A stretch of DNA of 64,000 nucleotides from Exiguobacterium sp. TNDT2 (lineage in GTDB: Bacteria > Bacillota > Bacilli > Exiguobacteriales > Exiguobacteriaceae), in the NCBI RefSeq assembly GCF_003331145.1, contig NZ_QLVE01000010.1:1-64000 (forward strand). The letters are read 5' to 3'. Below are positions 43,418-52,802 of this stretch, one piece after another. The notes beneath the pieces were generated by a model. It made no database searches and was not told the DNA's origin. It saw only the letters and a program-made list of their open reading frames with translations. The position numbers and the translations under genes are program-made. How positions within the stretch are numbered: the stretch's first letter is position 1; each line of letters begins with the position of its first letter.

Positions 43418-43867
43418 ATGAGTCTTCAAGAACGCTTGACGGACGACATGAAGCAAGCCATGCGCGCAAAACAGAAAGATCGTCTCACGACGATCCGAAT
43501 GGTCAAAGCGTCGCTCCAAAATGAGGCCATCAAATTTGGTCGACAAGATCTTACTGAGGAAGAGGAACTCACGGTGCTCAACCGAGAGATGAAACAGCGC
43601 AGAGACTCCCTCCGAGAATTCGAAAGCGCTGGTCGTGAAGACCTTGCATCTAAAGTAGCTGACGAGATTGTCGTACTAGAGGCCTATATGCCTGAACAAC
43701 TTTCTGAAGAAGAAGTCACGGCAATCGTGAAAGCAGCCATTGCTCAAACGAATGCTACCGGCCCGTCAGATATGGGTAAGGTTATGGGCGTCGTCATGCC
43801 GCAAGTTAAAGGCAAGGCAGACGGTGGTCTTGTGAACCGCATTGTCAAACAACAATTGACGAATTAA
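43418..43867 (+). CDS. yqeY: YqeY / GatB-YqeY domain protein
   Basis: A 149-residue protein of the GatB/YqeY family: [26 protein letters not shown] at the start and [12 protein letters not shown] and [22 protein letters not shown] later. It resembles the tRNA-binding tail domain of GatB, and a role linked to aminoacyl-tRNA is assumed but unproven. It follows rpsU with GAGAGGGTG and ends at a very strong terminator. Confidence 0.92.
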   Translation: MSLQERLTDDMKQAMRAKQKDRLTTIRMVKASLQNEAIKFGRQDLTEEEELTVLNREMKQRRDSLREFESAGREDLASKVADEIVVLEAYMPEQLSEEEVTAIVKAAIAQTNATGPSDMGKVMGVVMPQVKGKADGGLVNRIVKQQLTN

Positions 43868-43874
43868 TGAGTAA

Positions 43875-43917
43875 GACAGAAACTTTTAGATTGATCTAAA
43901 AGTTTCTGTCTTTTTTT
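43875..43917 (+). terminator. Terminator after yqeY
   Basis: Perfect 16-bp stem GACAGAAACTTTTAGA/TCTAAAAGTTTCTGTC (43875-43890, 43895-43910) with a TTGA loop and seven T. Confidence 0.95.
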
Positions 43918-43925
43918 GCGTATTC

Positions 43926-43954
43926 TGAAACCACAAGCAAACTTGTTTCGTATA
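43926..43954 (+). promoter_or_regulatory. Sigma-W-type promoter of the floA operon
   Basis: TGAAAC at 43926-43931, a 17-base spacer and CGTATA at 43949-43954. In B. subtilis yqeZ-floA-yqfB is a sigma-W operon. The element has the same spacing and -10 hexamer as the one at 9904-9932 before the other flotillin operon. Confidence 0.7.
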
Positions 43955-44003
43955 CACTAGAGATAAGAGGTAGCTTGTGAACTCGGAAGGGGGTTGCAAT
44001 ACG

Positions 44004-44516
44004 ATGACATTTGGTCTCGGAGTGATTCTGACAGTATTTTTCGTCGGAATCGTCCTTTTAGGAATTGAAGTGTTCGTTGCCGGTTTTGGATTGTTCGGCG
44101 TATTGGGGATTGGGGCGGTCGTCGCCAGTTTGATTATGGCGGGCGCCACGATCGGGCAGCTATGGCTGTCGCTCGGTCTAGCCACGGCCATCGTCGCTGG
44201 ACTCGGATTTTGGGCGTATCGTCGCCTACAGTCCAATCGTTCGCTCATGTATAAAGGGTTGATTTTGACCGATTCAACGTCATCAGACAAAGGGTATCTG
44301 TCTCACGATGACCGCAAACGGTTGCTCGGGAAAGTCGGGGTCACGTTGACGCCGCTTCGCCCGGCAGGTACCGCTGAGATTGACGGAGAACGGATTGACG
44401 TCGTGACAGAAGGTAGCTATCTCGATTCGCAAACGAAAATTCAGGTGTATAAAGTCGATTCAGGACGCGTCGTCGTCCGGAGCTTTATAGAGCCGAAGGA
44501 GGATGTAACAGAATGA
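44004..44516 (+). CDS. Short NfeD-like membrane protein upstream of floA
   Basis: A 170-residue protein with two or three N-terminal membrane helices (about 5-30, 33-50, 52-68) and a C-terminal NfeD OB-fold (about 105-165; [45 protein letters not shown]). The ClpP-class protease domain found in B. subtilis YqeZ at this position is missing. ATG at 44004 follows GGAAGGGGGT; an open frame back to 43977 overlaps that site. The stop overlaps the floA ATG (ATGA). Confidence 0.85.
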   Translation: MTFGLGVILTVFFVGIVLLGIEVFVAGFGLFGVLGIGAVVASLIMAGATIGQLWLSLGLATAIVAGLGFWAYRRLQSNRSLMYKGLILTDSTSSDKGYLSHDDRKRLLGKVGVTLTPLRPAGTAEIDGERIDVVTEGSYLDSQTKIQVYKVDSGRVVVRSFIEPKEDVTE

Positions 44517-45493
44517 CACCAGAACTATTGACCACGTTACTCATCTCAGGTGGAGGATTGATTGCGCTCGCCGTATTCTTCACGTTCGTACCGGTCGGGC
44601 TGTGGATTAGCTCGTTCGCCGCTGGCGTCCACGTCTCGATTTTCACATTGATCGGGATGCGACTCCGTCGCGTCGTCCCATCGAAAATCGTGAACCCGCT
44701 CATCAAAGCTGTCAAAGCCGGCATCGGTTTGAACACGAACCAGCTCGAGAGTCATTTCTTGGCCGGCGGTAACGTCGACCGTGTCGTCAATGCCTTGATT
44801 GCGGCCCACCGTGCCGACATCGAGTTGTCGTTTGAACGGGCTGCAGCGATCGATTTGGCAGGCCGTAACGTACTAGAAGCCGTGCAAATGTCGGTCAACC
44901 CGAAAGTTATCGAGACGCCGTTCATCGCCGGTGTGGCCATGGACGGGATTGAAGTGAAGGCGAAAGCCCGCATCACGGTCCGTGCCAATATCGACCGTCT
45001 TGTCGGGGGTGCCGGGGAAGAGACGATTATCGCCCGTGTCGGTGAAGGGGTCGTCTCGACGATCGGTTCACAACACAACCATAAGCATGTCTTGGAGAAC
45101 CCTGATATGATTTCACGTACCGTATTGACGAAAGGTCTCGATTCAGGCACCGCGTTTGAGATTCTATCGATCGATATCGCCGACATCGATATCGGTAAAA
45201 ACATCGGGGCGGTCCTCCAGACCGACCAAGCCGAGGCTGATAAGAAAATCGCGCAAGCGAAAGCGGAAGAACGCCGCGCGATGGCGATCGCCCGTGAGCA
45301 AGAGATGAAGTCATCGGTCGAAGAGATGCGCGCCAAAGTCGTCGCGGCCGAGGCGGAAGTCCCGCTTGCGATGGCCGATGCCCTCCGTCACGGCAAGCTC
45401 GGAGTGATGGACTACGTCAACTACTTGAACGTCCAAGCTGATACAGAAATGCGCAAAGCGATCGGTCACCCAGTCGAATCTGACAAAGAGTGA
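44513..45493 (+). CDS. floA: Flotillin-like protein FloA
   Basis: A 326-residue SPFH-family scaffold of lipid microdomains. The N-terminal membrane segment (about 5-45) is followed by [21 protein letters not shown] and [21 protein letters not shown]. The coiled-coil region (about 240-290) is rich in Ala/Glu/Lys ([20 protein letters not shown]). It closely matches B. subtilis YqfA/FloA (about 331 residues) and differs from the longer FloT type at 10896. Confidence 0.95.
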   Translation: MTPELLTTLLISGGGLIALAVFFTFVPVGLWISSFAAGVHVSIFTLIGMRLRRVVPSKIVNPLIKAVKAGIGLNTNQLESHFLAGGNVDRVVNALIAAHRADIELSFERAAAIDLAGRNVLEAVQMSVNPKVIETPFIAGVAMDGIEVKAKARITVRANIDRLVGGAGEETIIARVGEGVVSTIGSQHNHKHVLENPDMISRTVLTKGLDSGTAFEILSIDIADIDIGKNIGAVLQTDQAEADKKIAQAKAEERRAMAIAREQEMKSSVEEMRAKVVAAEAEVPLAMADALRHGKLGVMDYVNYLNVQADTEMRKAIGHPVESDKE

Positions 45494-45498
45494 TTGGG

Positions 45499-45933
45499 AT
45501 GGAGGGACTTTGGGTACTACTCCTCGCCGCTTTCGGGATCGCCTCGGCGGTCATGAAGCGGATGGAGAAATCATCCTCTACTGGAGAACGGCCGCCGAGC
45601 ACAGATTTGAAGCGCTATCTCGATACGGTCGGTGACATGATGAAGGAAGTCGAGGCGACGTTTGACGAGCCGCGTGATGGCAAGGAAAAACCGGCACCGC
45701 AAGAACTGCGTCGCCGGGTCGCCGCCCCGGTTGAATCAAGGGAATTACAGCCGCCGCGCCGACGTGAAGAATTGCCGCACGTGAGCGCACAGTTCGAACA
45801 GACGGTCAAGATTCCGCCGATTTCGGAAGCAACCGAGTCGCAACCGCAACCGCGCATGTCGATGAAGCAAGTTCGACAAGCTGTCGTTTGGAGTGAAATT
45901 CTGCAGCCGCCGGTGTCGAAACGCCGTCGCTAA
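45499..45933 (+). CDS. Unrecognised membrane-anchored protein downstream of floA
   Basis: A 144-residue protein with a single N-terminal hydrophobic segment (MEGLWVLLLAAFGIASAVM, about 1-19). A charged, proline- and arginine-rich, probably disordered tail follows (PPRRREELPHV, SKRRR at the end). No family is recognised. It takes the place of yqfB as third gene of the floA operon. ATG at 45499 follows AGAGTGA; GTG at 45490 overlaps the floA stop and is an alternative start. Confidence 0.65.
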   Translation: MEGLWVLLLAAFGIASAVMKRMEKSSSTGERPPSTDLKRYLDTVGDMMKEVEATFDEPRDGKEKPAPQELRRRVAAPVESRELQPPRRREELPHVSAQFEQTVKIPPISEATESQPQPRMSMKQVRQAVVWSEILQPPVSKRRR

Positions 45934-45937
45934 GCCT

Positions 45938-45969
45938 GAAGCAGTGACATCGAGTCACTGCTTCTTTTT
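45938..45969 (+). terminator. Terminator of the floA operon
   Basis: Perfect 11-bp stem GAAGCAGTGAC/GTCACTGCTTC (45938-45948, 45954-45964) and a T tract. Confidence 0.92.
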
Positions 45970-46061
45970 GTGGCCAAAGCAAACGGTCTTTCTTTCACGA
46001 ACGGCTTGATAGTGCTAAAGTAAAGAAGGAACAATCTACTGATGGGGAGGAGAAACAACCA

Positions 46062-47024
46062 TTGATTATGACTGATAAGATACCGTTCGTCATGGAACAT
46101 GCGAACGAAGCACAGGCGCTCCTTGGACCGAAGGACGAGGTCTTCCACGCCATTGAGGCAGAACTCGCGGTCGCACTCACTCCTCGTGGAGAAGAATTGA
46201 TTATTCAGGCCGATACCGCTGACACGCTCGAATTGACGAAAACTGTCGTCAAGACGCTGCAACAGCTCGTCAAGAAAGGGGCTCGCTTGAACGAGAGCGA
46301 TGCAATCAGCGTGATTCAACATATCAAGGTCGGCAAAGGCGACGAATTGCTCGAGCACTATGAACGGGTTGTCTTCACGACGAACAAAGGCAAACCGATC
46401 CGGGCGAAAACGGTGGGACAGAGCCGATACGTCCGCGCCATCGAAAAACGTGATCTCGTCTTCGGGATTGGACCGGCCGGGACCGGAAAAACCTATCTGG
46501 CTGTCGTCTTGGCAGCGCGGGCATTGAAGGAAGGGCAAGTCAAACGCATCATCTTGACGCGTCCGGCCGTCGAAGCAGGGGAAAATCTGGGCTTCTTGCC
46601 AGGCGACTTGAAAGAGAAAGTCGACCCGTACTTGCGTCCGCTCTATGACGCCTTATTTGACGTCTATGGCGTCGAACAGACGAATCGTTTGCTAGAACGA
46701 GGCACAATCGAAGTCGCCCCGCTCGCCTACATGCGGGGACGCACGCTCGAAGATGCTTTCGTCATTTTAGACGAAGCGCAGAACACGACGAAAGAGCAGA
46801 TGAAAATGTTCTTGACTCGACTCGGTTTCGGCTCGAAAATGGTTGTCACCGGCGACTTGACGCAAGTCGATTTGCCAAAAGGAAAGGCGTCAGGGCTTCA
46901 AGAGGCGCTGCATCTGCTCGAACGCGTCGAAGGGATTCATTTCGAACACTTCACGTCGTCCGATGTCGTTCGACATCCGCTCGTCAAGAAAATTATCAAC
47001 GCCTATAGTACCGAACTCACATAA
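46062..47024 (+). CDS. phoH: PhoH family ATPase
   Basis: A 320-residue PhoH-like P-loop ATPase. The N-terminal nucleic-acid-binding part (about 1-110) precedes [18 protein letters not shown] (Walker A, about 134-151), [18 protein letters not shown], and [21 protein letters not shown] (Walker B). Linkage to ybeY suggests RNA metabolism. TTG at 46062 lies nine bases after GGGGAGGAG; ATG at 46068 is also possible. The sporulation genes yqfC and yqfD that precede phoH in Bacillus are absent. Confidence 0.93.
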   Translation: MIMTDKIPFVMEHANEAQALLGPKDEVFHAIEAELAVALTPRGEELIIQADTADTLELTKTVVKTLQQLVKKGARLNESDAISVIQHIKVGKGDELLEHYERVVFTTNKGKPIRAKTVGQSRYVRAIEKRDLVFGIGPAGTGKTYLAVVLAARALKEGQVKRIILTRPAVEAGENLGFLPGDLKEKVDPYLRPLYDALFDVYGVEQTNRLLERGTIEVAPLAYMRGRTLEDAFVILDEAQNTTKEQMKMFLTRLGFGSKMVVTGDLTQVDLPKGKASGLQEALHLLERVEGIHFEHFTSSDVVRHPLVKKIINAYSTELT

Positions 47025-47042
47025 CAAAAAGGGGGGGCACTG

Positions 47043-49124
47043 ATGCAGCAAGCACGTCATTGGACGGTCGCGACAATCTCCGTCCTCTTTTTTCTCATTC
47101 TAGGCGCGATTCTCTATTTTACAGTGCGCCCATCCATTATTAGTGTCGAACCGCTCGGTATTGCCGAACAGGATATCCGCTCGCCCATCACGGTCGAGGA
47201 CCGAACGGCGACGGAACGGTTGCAACAAGACGCCGTCAATGGCGTCGGCAGTCAATTTTCACTTCGGCGCGAGTTTGCTGATCAACAAATCGCCAAAGTC
47301 GAGCAACTGTTCGCGGCGTTTGAAGAGACGGGAGAAGAGACCGAGCTCTCGGATATTAAAAATCGATTGAACTCGACCGAGGTGAATGGCTTTCTCGGTG
47401 ACGACGAGTTGTTCCTGCTCCTTGAGGCGAGTGAGAATACGCGTCGAACAGTTGAAGACGTCACTGTGACGGCGCTTCAAGAAGTGATGGGTAACCGGAT
47501 CGAGACGAGCTCACAGTCAATCTCAGAAGCGAGAGACCGGGCTGAGACGCTCGTCGACCAATCCCCGCTCTCACTCGAGTTCCGAGCTATCGCCAACAGC
47601 CTGAGTGATCAATTGATCGTCCCGAACTACGTGTTCGATTCCGAGGCAACTCGGCAAAAAGAACAGCAAGCGCTCGACGCGGTCGAGCCGGTCATCATCC
47701 AAGAAGGACAGTTGCTCGTCAATCAAGGGGAAGTTGTGACACGTGAAATTTATCGCAAGCTCGAGTTGACCGGTGCGATTGACCCGAACCGTTCGTCCGC
47801 ACCACTTTTTGGAGCTTATTTACTGAGCGGACTGTTGACGACCGGGTTCCTTTTCATGCTAATCCGTTCGAAGATTCAACAGTTGTTGCTTCGTCCTAAA
47901 ATCTTGATTACCGTATACGGATTGTTATTGCTGCAACTCGGTATCTTTTTCGGTGTCGGCTATATCGGGATCGAGTTTACGACATATGCCTACGTGCTCG
48001 CACCGACAGCGTTCGTCGTCCTGTTGCTTCGCATCCTCGTAGATGAACGTGTTGCGCTTGCTTCTGCCCTCATTACAATGATTGCTGGGTCGATTGTGGC
48101 GAGCTTCGGTCAAAACACGAGCTTTATGACGGTCGTCTATTTTGCGACCGGGAGTTTCTTGGCTGTCTTCCTCGTCGAACCGAAGATTCAGCGGAAACGG
48201 TTATTCTTGTCTGGCGTCTTGCTCGGCATCATCAACATCATTATGGTGCTCGCGCTCTTGTTCCTACGTAACACGGTAGTGACGTGGGAGATGGTCGCGT
48301 ACCTGTCAGGCTTCGCGATCATGAGCGCCTTGTTGTCGATCGTGCTCACGTTCGGCTTCTTGCCGTTCCTTGAGCCGTGGTTCGGCGTTTTGTCATCGGG
48401 TCGCTTGATTGAGCTGATGAGCCCGACGCATCCGTTGTTGCGAAAATTGTTAATGGAGGCTCCGGGGACGTATCATCACAGCATGATGGTCGCCAATCTG
48501 GCTGAATCGGCGTGTGAGGCGATTGGGGCCGATGGACTGCTCGCTCGGGTCGCGAGTTATTACCATGATCTTGGCAAGACCGAACGGCCGCTCCATTTCA
48601 TCGAGAACCAACAGAGCGGAGTCAACCCCCACGACCGGCTCACGCCGGAAGAATCGGCCGACATCATCATGGCGCACCCTTATGACGGTGCCGATCTGTT
48701 ACGGCGTTACAAGTTGCCGAAAGAAATCATCGATATTGCCGAGCAACATCACGGCACGTCATTGTTGAAGTTCTTTTATGTGAAAGCGAAAGAGACTCGA
48801 GACGTCACCGAATCGCGTTTCCGTTACCCGGGACCGAAACCGCAGACGCGCGAGGCGGCGGTCGTCATGATCGTCGATTCAATTGAGGCGGCGGTAAGGT
48901 CACAGAAGCAGCCGACGCCGGAACGAATCCGTCAGCTCGTCAACGCGATCATCCGTGACAAGTTGCAAGACGGACAGTTCGAGGACTGCGAGTTGACGAC
49001 GAAAGAAGTGTGGCGCATTGGTGAGAGTGCGTGTGAGACGCTGACCGGTCTGTTCCATGAACGAATCGAATATCCTGAACTGAAGAAAGAAGGCGAATTA
49101 CATGCAAATCATTTCGAACGATGA
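47043..49124 (+). CDS. pgpH: 7TMR-HDED / HD-domain phosphodiesterase PgpH (c-di-AMP)
   Basis: A 693-residue membrane protein. A first membrane helix (about 8-27) is followed by an extracellular 7TMR-HDED domain (about 40-255), seven membrane helices (about 260-450) and a cytosolic HD domain (about 475-640). The metal motif is visible in YHHSMMVANLAESA, YYHDLGK and MAHPYDGADLLR. PgpH hydrolyses c-di-AMP to pApA. It follows phoH after 18 bases (GGGGGGG ribosome site) and overlaps ybeY by 23 bases. Confidence 0.93.
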   Translation: MQQARHWTVATISVLFFLILGAILYFTVRPSIISVEPLGIAEQDIRSPITVEDRTATERLQQDAVNGVGSQFSLRREFADQQIAKVEQLFAAFEETGEETELSDIKNRLNSTEVNGFLGDDELFLLLEASENTRRTVEDVTVTALQEVMGNRIETSSQSISEARDRAETLVDQSPLSLEFRAIANSLSDQLIVPNYVFDSEATRQKEQQALDAVEPVIIQEGQLLVNQGEVVTREIYRKLELTGAIDPNRSSAPLFGAYLLSGLLTTGFLFMLIRSKIQQLLLRPKILITVYGLLLLQLGIFFGVGYIGIEFTTYAYVLAPTAFVVLLLRILVDERVALASALITMIAGSIVASFGQNTSFMTVVYFATGSFLAVFLVEPKIQRKRLFLSGVLLGIINIIMVLALLFLRNTVVTWEMVAYLSGFAIMSALLSIVLTFGFLPFLEPWFGVLSSGRLIELMSPTHPLLRKLLMEAPGTYHHSMMVANLAESACEAIGADGLLARVASYYHDLGKTERPLHFIENQQSGVNPHDRLTPEESADIIMAHPYDGADLLRRYKLPKEIIDIAEQHHGTSLLKFFYVKAKETRDVTESRFRYPGPKPQTREAAVVMIVDSIEAAVRSQKQPTPERIRQLVNAIIRDKLQDGQFEDCELTTKEVWRIGESACETLTGLFHERIEYPELKKEGELHANHFER

Positions 49125-49578
49125 GCACGGGTTGTTGACCGATGCTCAAGTCGAGCTCGTCGAATCTATTTTGATGCACGCAGCGCTCGAAGAGGACATT
49201 GAAGAACCGAGCGAACTGTCGGTCACCTTTTTGACGAACGACGAGATTCAAGCAATCAATCGGGAATGGCGCGGGAAAGATGCGCCGACCGATGTGATCA
49301 GTTTTGCTTTTGACGAGATGGGGGAAGAAGAGATGGATTTCATGCTCGATGAAGACGAGCCCCGTCTCCTTGGCGATTTGCTCATCTCGGTCGAGCGTTG
49401 CCGCGAACAGGCGGCCGACTATGGTCACTCATTCGAACGAGAACTAGGATTTTTGGCCATTCATGGCTTCTTACATCTCCTCGGCTATGATCACATGACG
49501 CCTGAGGAAGAAGCGGAGATGACGGCGCGCCAAGAACAAGTGCTGGCACATTTTGAGCTGAAACGAGGCGGAGTGTGA
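49102..49578 (+). CDS. ybeY: rRNA maturation endoribonuclease YbeY
   Basis: A 158-residue zinc-dependent nuclease for 16S rRNA 3' processing and ribosome quality control. The metal motif H-x3-H-x5-H is in AIHGFLHLLGYDHMTPEEE (about 117-135), and the conserved REWRGKDAPTDVISFAFD precedes it. The ATG lies inside the end of pgpH, indicating coupling. It overlaps dgkA by four bases. Confidence 0.95.
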   Translation: MQIISNDEHGLLTDAQVELVESILMHAALEEDIEEPSELSVTFLTNDEIQAINREWRGKDAPTDVISFAFDEMGEEEMDFMLDEDEPRLLGDLLISVERCREQAADYGHSFERELGFLAIHGFLHLLGYDHMTPEEEAEMTARQEQVLAHFELKRGGV

Positions 49579-49925
49579 AACCGTTCTGGTTCGCCATGCA
49601 CGGCATCGTGCACGCGGTGCGGACCGAACGCAACATGCTGATTCATCTCGCATCGAGCCTGCTCGTCGTCGTATTTGCCTGGTGGCTCCCAACGACGAAA
49701 CTTGAGAATTTGATTCTGTTCGGTTGGGTCGTTCTCGTCATCGCGCTCGAACTGATGAACACAGCGGTCGAACGCACGGTCGACCTCGTCACAAAAGATA
49801 TCGAACCGCTCGCGAAACAAGCGAAAGACGTCGCGGCCGGGTCAGTGCTCGTTGCGGCCATCGGGGCCGCAATTACGGCGCTCATCATCTTTGGGCCTTA
49901 TGTAATCGACAAATTAATTTTATGA
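49575..49925 (+). CDS. dgkA: Undecaprenol kinase (DgkA family)
   Basis: A 116-residue membrane kinase of the DgkA family; the Gram-positive members phosphorylate undecaprenol. Three membrane segments are visible (about 22-40, 45-62, 90-112), as is the signature ELMNTAVERTVDLVT with the catalytic Glu. The GTG start overlaps the ybeY stop. The cdd gene found between dgkA and era in B. subtilis is absent. Confidence 0.9.
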   Translation: MKPFWFAMHGIVHAVRTERNMLIHLASSLLVVVFAWWLPTTKLENLILFGWVVLVIALELMNTAVERTVDLVTKDIEPLAKQAKDVAAGSVLVAAIGAAITALIIFGPYVIDKLIL

Positions 49926-49960
49926 TTGAACGGATTGGAAATTGAGAAAGCAGGTGCATT

Positions 49961-50869
49961 ATGAATCAAGAAGATTTTAAGTCAGGATTTGTATCTATTA
50001 TCGGTCGCCCGAACGTCGGGAAATCGACGTTCTTGAACCGGGTCATCGGACAAAAGATTGCCATCATGTCAGACAAGCCGCAGACGACGCGCAACAAGGT
50101 CCAGGGTGTCTACACGGCGGATGATTCGCAAATCATCTTCATCGACACGCCAGGGATTCATAAGCCGAAACACCGGCTCGGCGATTTCATGATGAAAGTC
50201 GCGACGAACGCACTCCGTGAAGTCGACGCGATTCTCTTCATGGTCAATGTGACGGAACCGCGTGGCGCGGGAGACGAGTTCATCATCGAGAAGTTGAAAG
50301 GGCTCGATACACCGATCATTCTCGTTATGAACAAAATCGATTTAATTCATCCGGACGAGATTCCGGCCGTCATCGAGCAGTACACGAACCAGCTCGATTT
50401 CGCAGCGTACGTCCCAATCTCGGCGCTTCAAGGCAATAACGTCGAGCCGCTCCTTAAAGAAATCAAAAAGTTGCTTCCGGAAGGACCGATGTATTATCCG
50501 GCCGACCAAGTGACCGACCACCCGGAACGGTTCATCATCTCTGAATTGATCCGCGAGAAAGTGCTCCATAAGACGCGCGACGAAGTCCCGCACTCGATCG
50601 CCGTTGCCATCGAATCAATCAAGAAACGGGAAAACTCGGAAATGATCGATGTCGAGGCCGTGATCATGGTCGAACGTGATTCACAAAAAGGGATCGTCAT
50701 CGGCAAAAAAGGTGCGATGCTCCGCGAAATCGGGACAGAAGCACGCCACGACATTGAAGCGCTCCTCGGGACAAAAGTGTATTTGAACCTATGGGTGAAA
50801 GTACAAAAAGATTGGCGTAACAAGATGGGTCAACTCCGCGACCTCGGTTTCCGCGACGACGAGTATTAA
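49961..50869 (+). CDS. era: GTPase Era
   Basis: A 302-residue ribosome-assembly GTPase. G1 is [13 protein letters not shown]3 [14 protein letters not shown]4 [10 protein letters not shown], and the C-terminal KH domain (about 205-290; [21 protein letters not shown]) binds the 3' end of 16S rRNA. ATG at 49961 follows AGCAGG. recO begins two bases after its stop. Confidence 0.97.
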   Translation: MNQEDFKSGFVSIIGRPNVGKSTFLNRVIGQKIAIMSDKPQTTRNKVQGVYTADDSQIIFIDTPGIHKPKHRLGDFMMKVATNALREVDAILFMVNVTEPRGAGDEFIIEKLKGLDTPIILVMNKIDLIHPDEIPAVIEQYTNQLDFAAYVPISALQGNNVEPLLKEIKKLLPEGPMYYPADQVTDHPERFIISELIREKVLHKTRDEVPHSIAVAIESIKKRENSEMIDVEAVIMVERDSQKGIVIGKKGAMLREIGTEARHDIEALLGTKVYLNLWVKVQKDWRNKMGQLRDLGFRDDEY

Positions 50870-50871
50870 TT

Positions 50872-51621
50872 ATGTTGCAAAAGGTCACGGGAATCGTCAT
50901 TCGGACGGTCAATTACGGGGAGTCGAACAAAGTCGTCACGCTGTTCACCGAAGAACTCGGGAAAGTCGCCGTCATGGCGCGCGGAGCGAAAAAGCCAGGC
51001 AGTCGCTTGCATGCGTCGAGCCAACCTTTCGTCGAGGCGGTGTATATTTTCCCAGCGAGCCGTGGCCTCGGGCAACTGAAGTCGTCGGATGTGATCACGT
51101 CCTATCCGGAAATCCGGAAAGACGTCGAGCGGATGGCGTACGCCATGTATTGGCTCGAACTTGTCGACCGCACCGTCGAGGACCGGGTGCCGAACCGGCC
51201 GCTCTATCGGATTTTAAACGATGCCCTGCAGGCGCTCAATGCGGATATGGACCCGGATGTGATTACGCACCACTTTGAACTGCGGATTTTGCACCTGCTC
51301 GGGGTCGCACCCGTTTTGACCGGATGCATCCGTTGTAACGATGTGACCGACCCGATGTATTTTTCAGTGGCGGCCGGCGGTTTTCTTTGCGCGCGTCACC
51401 AAGAAGAAGGGTCGGCCCGCATGAGCGAACGTCTAGCGAAGCTCCTCTATTTGATGAGCCGACACGAGCTGTCCGAATTCAGTAACGTCCCGCTCACGAA
51501 AGAGACGCGGATTCTGCTCAGGCAGCTGTTCGACGCCTATATGGAGTCATACAGTGGCTTGCGGCTGAAAACGAAACGTGTCCTCGATCAAATGCAGCGC
51601 CTTTACTTGAACGATGATTGA
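50872..51621 (+). CDS. recO: DNA repair protein RecO
   Basis: A 249-residue recombination mediator that loads RecA with RecR. The N-terminal OB-fold (about 1-80) contains GIVIRTVNYGESNKVVTLFTEELGKVAVMARGAKK. A zinc-finger-like CIRCND is in the C-terminal region, although the second Cys pair is reduced to one Cys (FLCARH). The stop codon overlaps the -35 of the glyQS leader promoter. Confidence 0.92.
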   Translation: MLQKVTGIVIRTVNYGESNKVVTLFTEELGKVAVMARGAKKPGSRLHASSQPFVEAVYIFPASRGLGQLKSSDVITSYPEIRKDVERMAYAMYWLELVDRTVEDRVPNRPLYRILNDALQALNADMDPDVITHHFELRILHLLGVAPVLTGCIRCNDVTDPMYFSVAAGGFLCARHQEEGSARMSERLAKLLYLMSRHELSEFSNVPLTKETRILLRQLFDAYMESYSGLRLKTKRVLDQMQRLYLNDD

Positions 51622-51646
51622 CTTTTTCGACAAGATTCGATACCAT
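51618..51646 (+). promoter_or_regulatory. Promoter of the glyQS T-box leader
   Basis: TTGACT at 51618-51623, overlapping the recO stop, a 17-base spacer and TACCAT at 51641-51646. It is correctly placed to start the T-box leader transcript. Confidence 0.55.
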
Positions 51647-51654
51647 AATCTACG

Positions 51655-51869
51655 ATTAGACAAATGAAATAGCGTGCGCAATGAAGGAAACGAGTAGCTT
51701 TTACGCCATGGGTACAGCGAGTTCGGGGAGGTGGGAGCCGAACGCCAGGGGGAAGTGAATGGCAATTCCGGAGCGCCCACAATCCAAAGAGTGGCCTCAC
51801 CTCGAGGCAAGTAGGGTGGAACCGCGGGTAATCCCGTCCCTATGTGCATGGCACATAGGGGCGTTTTTT
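51655..51869 (+). promoter_or_regulatory. T-box leader (Gly) of glyQS
   Basis: The T-box sequence AAGTAGGGTGGAACCGCG lies at 51809-51826, followed by the regulated terminator at 51835-51869. The likely specifier is GGC (Gly) at 51761-51763 in a GAAT-codon-A context. An AGTA motif (Stem I, about 51692) is also seen. Uncharged tRNA-Gly should favour the antiterminator. The 5' boundary is approximate. Confidence 0.9.
51835..51869 (+). terminator. T-box terminator before glyQ
   Basis: Stem CGTCCCTATGTGC/GCACATAGGGGCG (51835-51847, 51851-51863) with one U-G pair and a 3-base loop, then six T. Confidence 0.9.
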
Positions 51870-51899
51870 GTCGTTTCAATACTTTTGGAGGTGTCACAT

Positions 51900-52802
51900 A
51901 TGAAGCACATGACCGTGCAAGAAATTATTTTGACGTTGCAAAATTTCTGGGCGTCGAAAGGCTGCTTGACAATGCAAGCGTATGACGTTGAGAAAGGGGC
52001 CGGTACGATGAACCCGATGACGTTCTTACGGAGTCTCGGACCCGAGCCGTGGAACGTCTGTTACACGGAGCCATCACGTCGTCCGGCGGATGGACGGTAC
52101 GGTGAAAACCCGAACCGTTTATATCAGCATCACCAATTCCAAGTCATCATGAAGCCGTCACCGAGCAACATCCAAGAGCTTTACTTAGAAAGTTTAGAGT
52201 TGATCGGGATCAACCCGCTCGAGCACGATATCCGTTTCGTCGAAGACAACTGGGAAAACCCGACGTTCGGTGCGGCCGGACTCGGCTGGGAAGTATGGTT
52301 GAACGGGATGGAGATCACCCAGTTCACGTATTTCCAACAAGTCGGTGGCATCGAGTGTGACCCGATCGCCGTCGAGATCACATACGGTCTCGAACGTCTC
52401 GCATCGTACATCCAAGAAGTCGAGAGCGTGTTTGACCTCGTCTGGACAGACGGATTCAAGTATGGCGACATCTTCTATCAGCCAGAATTCGAACATTCAA
52501 AATATACGTTTGAACTCTCGGACGTCGATATGTTATTCACATTGTTCGATACGTACGAAAAAGAAGCGAAGCGTGCCCTTGACGAGAACCTCGTCTTCCC
52601 GGCTTACGACTATATCCTCAAATGTTCGCATACGTTCAACCTTCTCGATGCGAAAGGTGCCATCTCGGTGACAGAACGGACAGGTTTCATTCAACGCGTC
52701 CGCAACATGTCCCGTGCATGTGCCGCCAAATTTATCGAAGAGCGGGAACGTCTCGGTTTCCCACTTTTGAACCAACAGAAAGCAGGTGCCCTTGATGCGT
52801 GA
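51900..52802 (+). CDS. glyQ: Glycyl-tRNA synthetase alpha subunit
   Basis: The 300-residue catalytic alpha subunit of the bacterial alpha2-beta2 GlyRS. It begins [20 protein letters not shown] and has [30 protein letters not shown]-type family sequence and [23 protein letters not shown] at 51900 follows GGAGGTGT; the open frame upstream runs through the T-box and is not coding. The stop overlaps the start region of glyS by eight bases. Confidence 0.97.
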   Translation: MKHMTVQEIILTLQNFWASKGCLTMQAYDVEKGAGTMNPMTFLRSLGPEPWNVCYTEPSRRPADGRYGENPNRLYQHHQFQVIMKPSPSNIQELYLESLELIGINPLEHDIRFVEDNWENPTFGAAGLGWEVWLNGMEITQFTYFQQVGGIECDPIAVEITYGLERLASYIQEVESVFDLVWTDGFKYGDIFYQPEFEHSKYTFELSDVDMLFTLFDTYEKEAKRALDENLVFPAYDYILKCSHTFNLLDAKGAISVTERTGFIQRVRNMSRACAAKFIEERERLGFPLLNQQKAGALDA

